64,000 nucleotides of DNA from Crambe crambe (lineage: Eukaryota; Porifera; Demospongiae; Poecilosclerida; Crambeidae), in NCBI GenBank assembly GCA_963924555.1, contig OZ004592.1, positions 1,674,001 through 1,738,000 on the forward strand. The letters are read 5' to 3'. The notes beneath the pieces were generated by a model. The model had not been told where the DNA came from and did not search any database. It saw only the letters and a list, made by a program, of their open reading frames with translations. Shown here piece by piece: positions 10,201 to 22,300 of the stretch (the first letter of the stretch is position 1; each line of letters begins with the position of its first letter). The position numbers were made by a program, and so were the translations under genes.

Positions 10201-13200
10201 TGCTGCACAGTGCAGCACTTGGGGGTGGGTCTACACTCTTTAAAGTGCTTATAGAGGACTATCACTGTGATTTGAATGCTTTGGACGACTCAGATGATAC
10301 ACCCTTGACACTTGCAATGAATTACGAGAGTACCATGAGGGGGACATTGACATTGGTATCAACAGAATTTTACCTCTCCATGCTTGAAGAGCTTTTAGTG
10401 AATGGTAAGTTAGAGTATGATACTCCTCTTAGTGCCATCAAGCCAGAACAGTTTGTGTCAATTATGATCAATCAGTTCAGTGTGGATCCTAATTTGAAAT
10501 TTTTTGGAGATGATACATCTCTCATGGCAGCAGTGAGATATGGGAGATGTACAATAGTGAAGTTGTTGATATCTGACCATGGATGTGATATCAGTATCAA
10601 AGGTTCTAATGGATATTCACTTCTCCATATTGCCATAGTAGAAGGTCACATGGAAATGTTTGAGACGCTTGTGTCTGAATTTGGGATGTCCCCTATAGTG
10701 ATTGATGGAGATGGTAACACACCTTTGATGCTTGCAATGAAAAAAGGAATGAATGAGCTTGCGTTAGCACTGTTAGAGAAGCATGGCTGTGATCCTAACA
10801 CTAAAGACAATGAAGGTAACTCCCCTCTACATGTAGTATGTATGAAGGGTAACCTCGCCCTAGTAAAGGCTCTGACGAGTCATGGAGCAGATCAGAATGC
10901 CCGAAATATGCGAAATGATTCCCCTATAACACTAGCAGCCGAGAATGGGCAGGATGAAGTTGTATTATCACTACTTTGGGATTTTGGTAGTGATCCCTAC
11001 ACTAAATGCTCAGGGGAAAGATCTCTACTGCACATAGCATTACACAGTGAAAGAATTGAACTCTCTAAAATACTCATAGCACATTACAACTTTGATTTGA
11101 ATGCCCGAGATGATTCCTATGAAACACCACTGACACTTGCAGTGAAGCATGAAGCTTTAGTAAGGGATCAATCAATGTCAACTGAATTCTACCTGTCCAT
11201 ACTAGGCGAACTTTTATCAATGGGTAGATTAGAGCATGTCACACCTCTTGATTTCATCAAACAGGGGCAGTTGGTGTCAAATATGATTGAGCAATTCAAT
11301 ATAGATACCAATTTGAAACACTTTCAAGGTGGAACACTGTTGCATGTTGCTTGTAGAGGAAAGATGATCGATCTTGTGCAAATACTTATACAAGACTTTA
11401 AAGCTGAATTAGACATCAGAGATGATTTTGATGAGACACCTCTTATGACAGCAGTGAAGTATGGGAGCTGTGAAATAGTGAAATTATTGATATCTGATCA
11501 TGGATGTGATGTTAACATAACAGGATCCAATGGTTGGTCACTGCTTCATATCGCTGTTAGTGAGGGTAACATAGAAGTGTTGAAACTTCTTATATCCCAG
11601 TATAACATGTCTCCCTTGGTGGTTGATGAAGATGGTAACACACCTCTTCATCTGTGTGCAATGTTGGGTCAGCACAAATGTGTCAGCTCTCTATTGGAAG
11701 AATTCCAATCCCCAGTTTACATAAGAAACAAAGCAGGGAAAACCCCCATTGATGTAGCAAAGGGTACTGTTGTCATGCCAATATTTAATCATTATATTTC
11801 ACATAACAGTCGAGCAATACAAGCAGATTATCAGCAACTAGCAGAAAAGAAATATTGTGGGGCACAGTATGTTGCTAGGTTATTTGTGGTGGGCCATCCT
11901 GGGGCAGGGAAGAGCTCATTAGTTGAGGCACTAAAGAGAGAAGGGTTTTTCAAAGCTTTTTCTAGAGTGTCTGAGAAGTCGGTTCCCCGTCACACTGCTG
12001 GCATAGTCCCCAGTATTCATACCAGTTCTAGTTGGAGAATCCAGTTTTATGACTTTGCTGGTGATTCTGAGTACTACTCCTCACATGCTGCCATCCTTGA
12101 GAGAATATTTCAGTCTGAGATAGGTACTGATATCTGCATCATAGTACTGGACTTGCGGGAGGATAACGAAGAAATCAGAGATAAGTATATCTATTGGTCA
12201 ACCTTTATCAACAATAGCTGTAGAAGCTTACAAAATCTCCCATCAAAAATAGTGGTAGGTAGCCATTCTGATGAAGTTCCTAACAAGAAGAGCAAAGGCA
12301 ACTTTATTCAAAGTTTCGTGAGTGAGTATGACAAAGAGAGTGTGTATTTCTCATTGGACTGTTGTAAACCAAGGTCTGATCGTCTCAAGGACTTGCGCAA
12401 GTACATTAAAAGTATATCCAAACCTTACAGTCTTTCACATGAAACTAGCTTCCTATTGGGTTTGCTGGAGAAAGATTTTAGCAGTGTTGTAGCCTGTGCA
12501 GCTCATTTATTGCTCAGTCACATTGACCAAGTACAGTTGTGTTTGCCAAAATCCATGATACATCTTCATCCATTACTGCAGCAGCTGCAAGCCATTGGTG
12601 AGTTACTTATTGTAGGAGGCAAGGAAGATGACAGCTACTTGATATTGAGTATCTCACAGCTCACCAATGAAGTGCATAAGGAGTTGTTTTCTCCAGAAGC
12701 AGCTGATGCACACAAGGAATTATTTTCCAAGAAACAGGACGAACTTTTGTTCAACATTGGAGTGCTCCCTGAGTCTTTCTTAAAGAGGATTCTTCCTGAA
12801 TACATTACGAAAGAGTGTCTGATCCAACTTCAGTACTGTCAAGAAATATCCCCAGTAGAGATAGGTCCTGACTATTCCATTCTTCCCAGAAGTCCTGATC
12901 CTTCCAGCTCCCACTTGTTCTTTCCTGCTCTTTGTATAGTAGACAGGAGTAAAATACCTTGGCTTATCCCTCCCACTAGCTACAGTATAGGTTGGCTTGC
13001 TAGGTGCTCTAGACTTCAAGACTATTTCCCCCCAAGGTTCCTGCATGTCCTCCTCCTGAGGATTGCTCTGAGATTCACTGTCTTAGCTCCATCTCCACAA
13101 GTCCATCACATACCAGCAGGTATCAAACGACAGTGTTATATGTGGAAGACAGGTGTGCGCTGGGTGATGGAGGAAGATGTGGAGTGTACAGTGGAGCTAC

Positions 13201-14125
13201 TGAACACCAACAAAATCTTAGTGATGACACTAAGGGGCCATGAAGAGCATGCATCAGAGAAATACAATAATATAATAAGTTGTGTGATGGAGACTAAGAC
13301 AGAGTTCTGCCACTCCATCCAACCAGACTTCTTCTTGCTGGACTCCACAGATGAAGACAATTACCTCAACGAGGACAACTTGTTCTCAATGAGTACTGTA
13401 GAGAACTTCTTACTGTCTCCTGAAGGTAAGGAAATAATCATAAGTGACAACAGGAAAAAGACCATGAGTATTAAAAAGTTCATATTCATGCGGCGCAAGC
13501 TGATTTACTGGTACAGCCTGTTTCCAATTGAGTTCTTCCCTGTTTTCCAACTACTTGATGAGATCAGTGCCAAGTGGCATGATCTCGGTCTTTACCTTGG
13601 TCTCCACAAAAATACACTAGATGTCATACAGGAAGAGAATTCTAGTGTCCAGAAACGTCTGAAGAAGATGGTAAGTGCTTGGATGAACTCCTTCCTGCAC
13701 CCACCATGTTGGTGGCACCTTGCAAAGGCTCTGAGAGATATGAAGATGGGAAGATTAGCTGATGAGATTGAAAGGAACCATGGTCAGTTAGTTAAATGTA
13801 GTTTGACTCCTTTGACTTAATATATTATACCACCACAGGTGACCACATTGAAGTGCAGAAGAAGCTCCTTGATTCAGAGTGCCATGCTCAGAGACCAGAT
13901 GAAGAGTTCCTGGAGTCGTTTGCTGGTGTGGTGGGATCCAAGTGGCCTTCCCTGGCCTTCCTTCTCTCCTTGACCAGTGATGAAATGCAGGAGGTAAGGA
14001 GGGGGGAGGAGGGGTTTACCCAGAAAGACCATGCTCTCCTCATGCTGAAGAAGTGGGCCTCCAAGAAAGAGGCCACATATGGGCAGCTTTATAACAAGCT
14101 AAAGACTATCTCTCTCTACAAGTGA
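7209..14125 (+). CDS. Giant ankyrin-ROC-COR-like-Death-Death protein
   Basis: There are two exons, 7209-13782 and 13839-14125. The 56-bp intron has GTCAGT and CACAG ends and phase 1, giving 2286 aa. I chose the ATG at 7209 because upstream frame is transposon. About residues 5-1510 are ankyrin repeats, many in a 69-aa two-repeat unit (SPLHVACKKGNLSLVRTLI, EVMLVLISEFG). A ROC-type small GTPase follows, with P-loop GHPGAGKSS at 1562-1570, DFAGDSEYYSS as the DxxG region, and VGSHSDE in place of the usual NKxD. Then comes a COR-like region with ILPEY and a PWLIP segment. A Death domain lies at about 2110-2190, and a second Death-like domain (KWPSLAFLL, ALLMLKKW) fills exon 2. The order resembles DAPK1 without its kinase. 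A likely role is GTP-regulated cytoplasmic signalling in apoptosis or immunity, which is inference. Only the last part is split by an intron. Confidence 0.9.
7530..9800 (+). repeat. 207-bp higher-order tandem repeat inside the ANK coding region
   Basis: About eleven consecutive units of 207 bp (69 codons, two ankyrin repeats) follow each other. Each contains CACTGCATGTAGCCTGTAAG, TCAGGACTCTGATA, GACTACCATGCAGAT and GATGAAGTTATGCTAGTACT with few changes. Units around 7730-8400 are almost identical, with DRDSLGGTPFAWALNY shared by several, while units from 9780 on diverge. Such near-identity at the DNA level, silent sites included, points to recent duplication or gene conversion. Small in-frame length changes (for example an extra INM near 8505) fit this. 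Confidence 0.85.
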
Positions 14126-14276
14126 CACCCTTACTCAACCCTTTAATTATTTTGTTCCTGAAGAATTCTTCTTCCACTACATAATCGACAATTATAATCA
14201 TCATATTTCCCGTGAAATCTCTCTCTTCTGATCTGATTTTTCTTTATGCTTGTATCTAATACTATTATCCATAATG

Positions 14277-14302
14277 TTGCTGTTGTTGTTGTTGTTGCTG
14301 TT

Positions 14303-14353
<51 letters not shown>

Positions 14354-14412
14354 GCTGCTGCTGCTGCTGTTGTCATCGTCATCGTTGTCGTCATCATTAT
14401 CATCATTGTTGT
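14277..14412. repeat. (TTG/CTG)n microsatellite
   Basis: A run of TTG triplets with interspersed CTG units lies about 150 bp downstream of the ANK gene stop codon, probably in its 3' UTR or just beyond. The long valine/alanine or threonine ORFs on both strands are artefacts of this repeat. Confidence 0.85.
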
Positions 14413-15085
14413 GATTACAGAAGATAATGGTGTCTTATTCACAATTTGTTATCTTTTTCTATTAACAGACTATGGGATATTTGTTGGATTCTGAGTTATG
14501 TATCTTTATCTTTATTGAACCATCTTCTCCATCCCATAACCTGTTTTTAAAAAGCTTATTTTAAGCTTTGATACATGTAGAAATATAGCTATGAGCACAA
14601 TAGTAGCTGATTATTATAATAAATCATCCTTAAGGTTTTTTTAAGCTTAGTCCTTTTTTTAAATTTTAAGCATATATTTTATTTTAAGATTATTTTAGCT
14701 TTATTTTATTTTTCATCCCGTACGTAAGCTTTATTTTTACCCTCCTTTGGGAGCATACTTTTTTGTTTCCACTCTTCTCTATTTCCTAACCTTTGTTCAT
14801 TAATTGCTACACTCCAATAAATATTCATTAGAGATTCTTACTTTATGCCTCTTTTGTCCATTGCATCTCCCACTCTTCTCTGATTGCAACACTCCTCAAA
14901 ATCATCTTACAGTCCATGTCACAATAATTGTTAGTCTTGTGTGTAGACAGAAGGTCAGACATCTCAGCAATGTGTGTGTATACTCAAACTGTCTTCAGGT
15001 GAGCTAGTAGAAATGATAACTGTATTATAACAACTGCAAGTGTATCCCCTTAATTATCTACAGATCTCACCTGAGAAAATTCAGC
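14413..15085. other. AT-rich intergenic stretch
   Basis: I find no gene. The stretch is AT-rich with repeated TTTTAAGC/TTATTTT words near 14550-14720, and includes AATAAA-type words (14817) that could serve 3' end formation. Confidence 0.45.
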
Positions 15086-15099
15086 AGTTTCATTCATGC

Positions 15100-15985
15100 A
15101 ATTGACTCTAACACCATGTCAGCCATCACTGATCAGCATCAGTGGACATACTCGAGCTGTCTCTACCACCATGTCAGCCATCACTGATCAGCGTCAGTGG
15201 ACTCGAGCTGCCTCTACCACCATGTCAGCCATCATATCAGTGGACTCGCTCTGCTCAAGCTAATGTTAACTCTATCACCATGTTGGCCATCACTGATCAG
15301 CGTCAGTGGACTCACTGCTCTACTTGAGCTGCCTCTACCACCATCACTGGATCAGCATCAATGGACTCACCGCTCTATTCGAGCTGCCTCTACCACTATG
15401 TCGGCCATCATATCAGTGGACTCACTCTGCTCAAACTAATGTTAACTCCATCACCATGTTGGCTCAGTGTCACTGGATCAGCATCAGTTGAATTAACATT
15501 TTGGCCATCACTGGATCAGTGTCAGTGGACTCACTGCTGCCTCTACCATGTCAGCCATTACTGGATCAGCGTCAGTGGATCAGCATCAGTGGACTCAACT
15601 CTGCTAAAGCTAATAACTCTATCAACATTTTGGCCATCACTGGATCAGTGCCAGTGGACTCACCGCTGCCTCAACCATGTCGGCCATTACTGGATCTAGC
15701 GTCAGTGGACTCACAGCTCTACTCGAGCTGCCTCAACCATGTCGGCCATCACTGGATCAGCATCAGTGGACTCACTGCTCTACTCGAGCTGCCTCTACCA
15801 CCATGTCGGCCATCACTGGATCAGCGTCAGTGGACTCGACATTTTGGCCATCACTGGATCAACGTCAGTGGACTCACCGCTGCCTCTACCATGTCGGCCA
15901 TTACTAGTGGACTCACCGCTCTACTCAAGCTGCCCCTACCACCATGTCGGCCATCACTGGATGCTCAAGCTGATAACTCTACCAA
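15100..15985. repeat. Minisatellite array, right copy (~16 degenerate units)
   Basis: Units of about 40-70 bp repeat the words CTACCACCATGTCGGCCATC, ACTGGATCAGC, GTCAGTGGACTC and CTCTACTCGAGCTGCC. Length varies because sub-blocks are lost in some units. Because the repeat lacks stops in several frames it yields long false ORFs on the plus strand. It lies just downstream of the phospholipase stop codon and is shared with the left copy at 290-680. Confidence 0.9.
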
Positions 15986-16346
15986 GCCGTCACTTATCTC
16001 ACTTTGCTTGCAGTGCAGAAGGTTTAGGAGTTCCAACATCCAAGAATCAGTATCTGATTGGACAGTCTCAACATTTTTTGTGCAAAATATTGGTTCTTGA
16101 AGGAACCAAGTCACATCATAATATACATCTATAACATTCACATCATCACTTTTGCCTTTCTCCTTTAAAAAATCAACTTTCGCATAATTATTCCAAGTTT
16201 TGTTTGCAAAATAAATTTTTTGTTTCCTTTCAAAATGAAAACACATGCATCATAAATAACTTTTGAAAAATAATGCTTTAAAGTGTGGGGATGATCATGA
16301 AACAGAAATCAAAAGATGTGATAAAACAATTATCATGTTAGTTCAA

Positions 16347-19300
16347 CTATCTTGCTGATTCAGCAGTCCTTGATAGGAGGGGGAGGAGTTTCTGTACCTG
16401 GGACTCCTGTGTGTGTATGTATATGCGACTGGTGATGATCATTTGAAGGAGTTTGAGGTTGTTGGTGCACCCGGGGTCAATCTTCTCTCCTAGCTGAGGG
16501 TTGAAACGGAAAAAGGGGATATTTTGGACCTCACAACTGGTCCGGCAACGTTCAGCCAGTGCCTCGGACTCACCAATCTGTTAAATTAGTAACAACCTTA
16601 AGAACGTGAACAAGAACATGGTTCTACTGATAGCTATCAAGAAAGTCTTAGAGGTTTTGCACATCAAATTTTATACTTTGTAACATGTACAACCCTAACA
16701 GTGTAACCATTGGAATATAACACAAGGAACCTGCCCTACCCAGGTAGTCAGAGCTAAAGAAAGAGAGAAGTAAGAGATAGACTCACAGCACTGCTAAGCA
16801 TAGTGATCAAGCTTTGGGCCTTCTTTAGCATCCCTGAAAATTTCAATCGCAGGAAGACATGGAAATCAACAGATCCAAGCTCCTGGGAGGGGGAGATCCC
16901 CGATCCCACAGAGACCAAGCAGGTGATGGGCAGGTGGATGTTACGTTCTGCATAGAAGGACTGTATCTTGGAAACGGCATCGATGCAGGGATTGTTGGCC
17001 ATCACTCCTCCATCCACATAGTTGTCACACTCTGTGAAGTACATGGGGGCAGCTGTAGTGTACCTGGCCACTTTCCAGATAAATTCTACAGTTGAAAAAC
17101 TCACATAAACCACTATATCTTTATACATCAATAATACTATCACTGGTATTACTTACGTTGGCTGAACTCGTCATGAAAGCAGTTGTTGAAGAAGTTGAGT
17201 TTCAAGGGAATGCTACTCTTATCCACAGCACATACCAGTACTCTACAAGAATCATGATAGACACTCATAATAACACAAGAAATAAAAAGTGCTGAAAACT
17301 CGTGAGAAGCTAACTGCATGGATGCAGAATTAAATAGTTCACTGGGAAAGCACATACTTTGGATGCGAGATGTCGTTCATCCTCATTTCTGTCCCAAACT
17401 CCTCCTTCAGCAACTCCTCCAACCGAATGGAGTCGTAACAAAATCCCACCCTCCCTTTTGAAAATACTTCATCTTTGAGTCGGAAGAATAAGTCCCTCAA
17501 TCGAGAGAGGGACATTTGTTGGTAGACTAACGCCAGAGCTATGATCCCTCCTGCACTGGTGCCAATGATCCAGTCAAAGAGTTCTGTGATCTTTTTCCCG
17601 GTTTCTCTCTCCATCTCGCAGAGGACATCAATCTGTACGAGTGCTCTGATCCCACCACCGTCCAGACTGAGGATGCGGTTCCCTCCCCTGGTGCTGATCA
17701 TGGGTCTAGGTCTTGCTGGAGTGCAACCATGCTGAACCATTGCCTGAGGGGGTGTGGAAATACAGTTGTGATCTGGAGGGGGTGTAGAGGCACATCCGTG
17801 AGCCTGAAGGGGCATGGAGATACAACTGTGATCTGGAGGGGGTGTGGATGAACATTTCGACCTGGGAGGATAGAAATGAATGGATGATGAATAAAACAAA
17901 GCACAAAGAAATTTTTCTGCTTACAATATCATGAATGATGCAATACATGTTTACTGATAAAACAAAAGATAATAGTGATCTAGTGGTCTATTAATATACC
18001 CACACCAAACCACTACACTAACTCCAGTGTCCCATGATCTGAGCCCATTCATGATAAGGTTATCAAAAACACTTTCTTTAAAAGGTCATAATTTGTATGA
18101 TAATTTAAGCACTAGTGACTCACTTGAACTTTGCTATCTCCTGTTTCTGTAGAACCATGGCAAATGCTTCGTCAGGTTTTAAACTCTGTGTGGCTTCGAA
18201 CCTCTGATCGATATGCATCTCCATCTGCTCTGACAAGTCAGAGTCAGTTCTCTTCATAGCCTCCTCAGAGGAACACGAAGCATATTCAAACTTCTGGGTG
18301 AATTTTTTGCATTGGGCAGCCTTGGGGCTATGGATTTTGCTGCAACCCGGAACCTCGTGGGGACTGGACACTGCTCTACGACGGGTCGGATGATGTGGGG
18401 ACACATTTGGGATGTTCCGACCATTCAGACACCCAATGGAAACAAGAAGAGGGACCAAATGATCTTGCTGTTTGTTAAAAAATAAAAAAAATAATAAGTA
18501 GAGAATCATAATCAAGCACTGAGCATGCATAATTGTACTCACTTGGTTTTCACAGGCAATGTCTAGAGGAGTCTGGTTGAAACTGTTTTTGGCATTGATG
18601 TTGGCACCAAAGGCAACCAGAGCCTTCACACAGAGCTCTTCACCATTCTATGGAAGGTTATAAAGTTGATTATACTTTCATACTTGATGGGGAGACCAGT
18701 AAGTAGAGGTCAGTTTAGTGGCCAGATTGATAAAACCACCAAGATTTGATAAAAGCTTAGGCAACTTAGGCACACCATAACAGAGGACCATGCAGCCAGG
18801 TACAACAGATTGGCAAGAGCATATTAAAACCAAAATTTACATAGCCTCCTTTCAAGTAGCCCAACTCCAAAGCCACAATTAAGTCCTTTGAAAGGAGGCT
18901 ATGTAAAATTTTGGTTCACTGCAATTTATTGTAGTGGTAGTCACAATACACATTAGACCTGATGTTGACCTGCACAAGAATTTACTAATCACTTCACCCA
19001 ATGTGGCTAATTCAATTTTGTTTTTGTGCCAGCTGTTTAAGAAAACCTAACTGCCAAGCTGTTTTTAAATTAATCAACCAAAACGTGCATGCATATTATA
19101 AATTGCATCAACCTAACAACCATCACAATGACATATATTATGCTAACTTGATGTCTGCCACTGCCTACACAGTTTGAGCTAGCAGGCCATAGAGTCTGAA
19201 CCAGTATGCTGTTTTATATTACAACAAGAAAGGGAACAAGGATCCTGTCGACTCCCACAAACAGTAACAATAGCTACCAGGTTTGTAACAACTAAGTGAA

Positions 19301-22300
19301 AACAAATTTATCTCCCTACCCAGCAACAGATAAAACTCCTGAGGAATTCTCTGACGAAATTACAACACCTACTGGATGCCAAACTAAAGGATAAGCCCAA
19401 CACATGCTATTGCCATGACTTTCTTTTAGCTCTGTGGCTGGGTTTTAAGACCCCAGACCACAACAACTTAGACTTGGCAAAATAACTACGCTTATGGCTA
19501 GAATGAGCTTTAGGTCATGAAGACTCCCCACCCCCTTAGCTTCAAAGGTCACCTTTGCTACAGACCCCCATGATGGTCACGAGAATTGCTATCATATTCA
19601 TTTAGCTTCTCTAAAGATCATTAAAGCTCTTTCCGACTCAACAGAAGCCAACAAGTATAAAGCAGCTTAGCAACCATTGGGAGCAATACACATCTTTTAG
19701 CTGCTGATGTCAACTCACAACCATTGGGAGATAATACGAATTAGATGCAGCATCTTTAGCTGCTGATAGAAAGTTTCCCAGCATCAATGACGTTTCAATG
19801 TTATGATAACAGTTTTAGAATCAAATCACAACAGTGTTATAACTGTCAACCACATGTTCAGTGCTTCTGTTCACCACATGCTCAGTGCATGCATGTCCAT
19901 GTATGCATAACTACCACTGAGATGATAAACACAGAGAATGTAAGCATGTGTCTGGAACATGCATAGCCTATGGCAATCAAGTCACATTTCAAACTGACCA
20001 CAGCACTTAGCTACTGAAACAAGAGACTGAAAATAGATGTAATTACTGTGTGTGTGTCATCTCATACCACAAAGTGCAATGTTTCTTACAGCTTCACAAA
20101 AACACTATCATCACTAACGACTCTCTCCGATCAATGAAGTGATAATACCCAATGATATACCCATGTTACTCTAAGTTGGCCCTTGGAGTACATGCATGAG
20201 TAAAAAGATGCAGCCCTTGTGGCTTAGAAACCTTCCTAATAAACCATGCTGAACTTTAACATAGTCAAAAACTATGCATGAGACTCCGTATTCACATACA
20301 TAGAGAGCCCCTAAGGTCAAGAGAGATAGTCTTATAAGACAAAGCTTAAGAGTATGACAAAATTTTAGCATCTTACAACGCAATTTACACAACTACACAA
20401 AAAAACCCACCACACCCCCAAACAGCTGCTCGCCACATGCATTCTCCACCCAAGCAACCAAGCAGAGGGATCCCAGACTCATTCTAAGGTTTTGAAGCAC
20501 TTCTTATAGTCGCCACATGTCACTTATAAGACATCAAAAGTTTCAAAACTCTAAAACCAAATTCCAGTAGGTATTGGTTTACCAAGGCTTCCAACCAGTG
20601 ACCATATCCTCAAAGTCCTTTGGAGAGGTCCAATGGCAGCTAATGGCAACTTATTAGATTAGCCAACCCAATGCCACAGATCATATCCTCCACTTCAATG
20701 GAAATGAGGAACTATTACTGTACTGGTGATAACGAGTGTTATCACATTAACTTGACCAACTTGCAATAGGTCATATCCTTGATCAAGTGGATGAATCTAT
20801 AATAGTGCAGGTTGCACAGAAGATGGAATTCTAATTGGACATCACCTTCTGAATTATTATTATTTAGAACAAGCTGCATCGATCCAGTTTGATCAGTATC
20901 TTATGTTTAAAATGACCACAATCCTGGCATAAGTGAGTGGAATCTATGGGCAAGATTGCTAGAATCTGACAAAATCATGTGAGGTAGTGTAAGTGAACCA
21001 GTGCAGTGAAGCAGCCACAGGAACTGCAGGCTGCACCATTACTCCTCGACAGCTGTGACACCAGATACTGTCTGTAGGGCTTCACTTCACACTTCAGCCT
21101 GTGGTCCACAGCAGCTAACACATTACCACTAAGGACAATAAAACCACTCAAAACTAATCACAACATAGCAACCCAAGGGGTTTTATAACACATACTTGTA
21201 CACTTGCATCCCATCTGCAATTTGTAATGGTGGTCTGCCACATCACTCAGGCTTGCATCATGCACAGAGGTTGCAGTTTACCAAGGGGCAACTGAGTCAC
21301 CTTTCTCAACTAAGAGGCCTGACACTAACAAGGCAAGATCAATATATATCCACCCTCATCTTGCAGAATTACATATTTACTTTGCCAATGGACTCTACTG
21401 CCAGTGGATTTGGTTATGAGAGTATTATCATACAGACACATTAGGCAGGCCAGAGACTATATGACCAATACCTTTGTTCCATTAAAGTGTTAGTAAGGGA
21501 AGTGCACGTTTTTGGATGAGACAATTTAGCTCGATTCCTACCACTTTCAAGACTTCAGGTCACTCTTACAATGTTGGGTAAGGAGGAAAAGATCTTGCAT
21601 ACAAACTTAGGATTTCATGGAGAGTTCCATGGCCGAGTAAAATTAATGACACTGACCAGCACAGCATAATGAAGAGGAGTCATGTTGTCTTCTCCCGTGG
21701 AGTTGATGGAGTCACTCTCATGCAGAAGTCTTCTCATCAGCTGTCGGAACTTTTCCTTCACTTTCTGTTTGCTCTGGACGATATCAAGGAAACTGGTCAG
21801 ATGAGAAATCGTTTGTGGAGACTGCAAAAAAGAGATAACTATAACTGTAAAACTCAATTTTTGGTCATGTACATTTAATTCAATCAAGATAATGCATGCA
21901 TTAAGAAAGAAGGAAATTGAGACAGTGTCTCTGCAGAAGCTCTGACTGATGTAGTTTCAGTGAAGAAGAAGAAGTCGATGAATAGACACACAATTAATTC
22001 ATATTTGTGCCTGTAATAGGAGACTCTATCTGGGAGCCTTAATTGTTACTGTGAGTGATAATACCCTTCGTGAATGCCCAAAGCATCAAGCAGTTGTGAG
22101 GCTGAGCAGCTAAACTTAAAGGCATTGTTAGTAGCACAGACTAATCCTATAGAGAAAGCAAACATTTTTTAGTTGATAAGGTACACATGTTAAGGCCTTT
22201 ATTGAATATGCATTGTAACAATGGTTGAGTTCAGTACATAGAAGGCAAGTTTCATTGACTAGCTTTATTTAGAAATACTGGTTTAAGCAGGCATGTAATG

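Noticed and set aside
14143..14494. Val/Ala- and Thr-rich ORFs on both strands
   Set aside because: They are products of the (TTG/CTG)n microsatellite.
15142..16134. Several overlapping plus-strand ORFs of 60-200 codons
   Set aside because: They translate the minisatellite units in different frames. Repetitive, low-complexity peptides with no family signature.
22065..22146. Possible extra phospholipase exon (minus strand, open, good pyrimidine tract and AG)
   Set aside because: Its open frame needs phase 1 at entry and leaves phase 2, whereas the flanking exons join cleanly in phase 0 without it.
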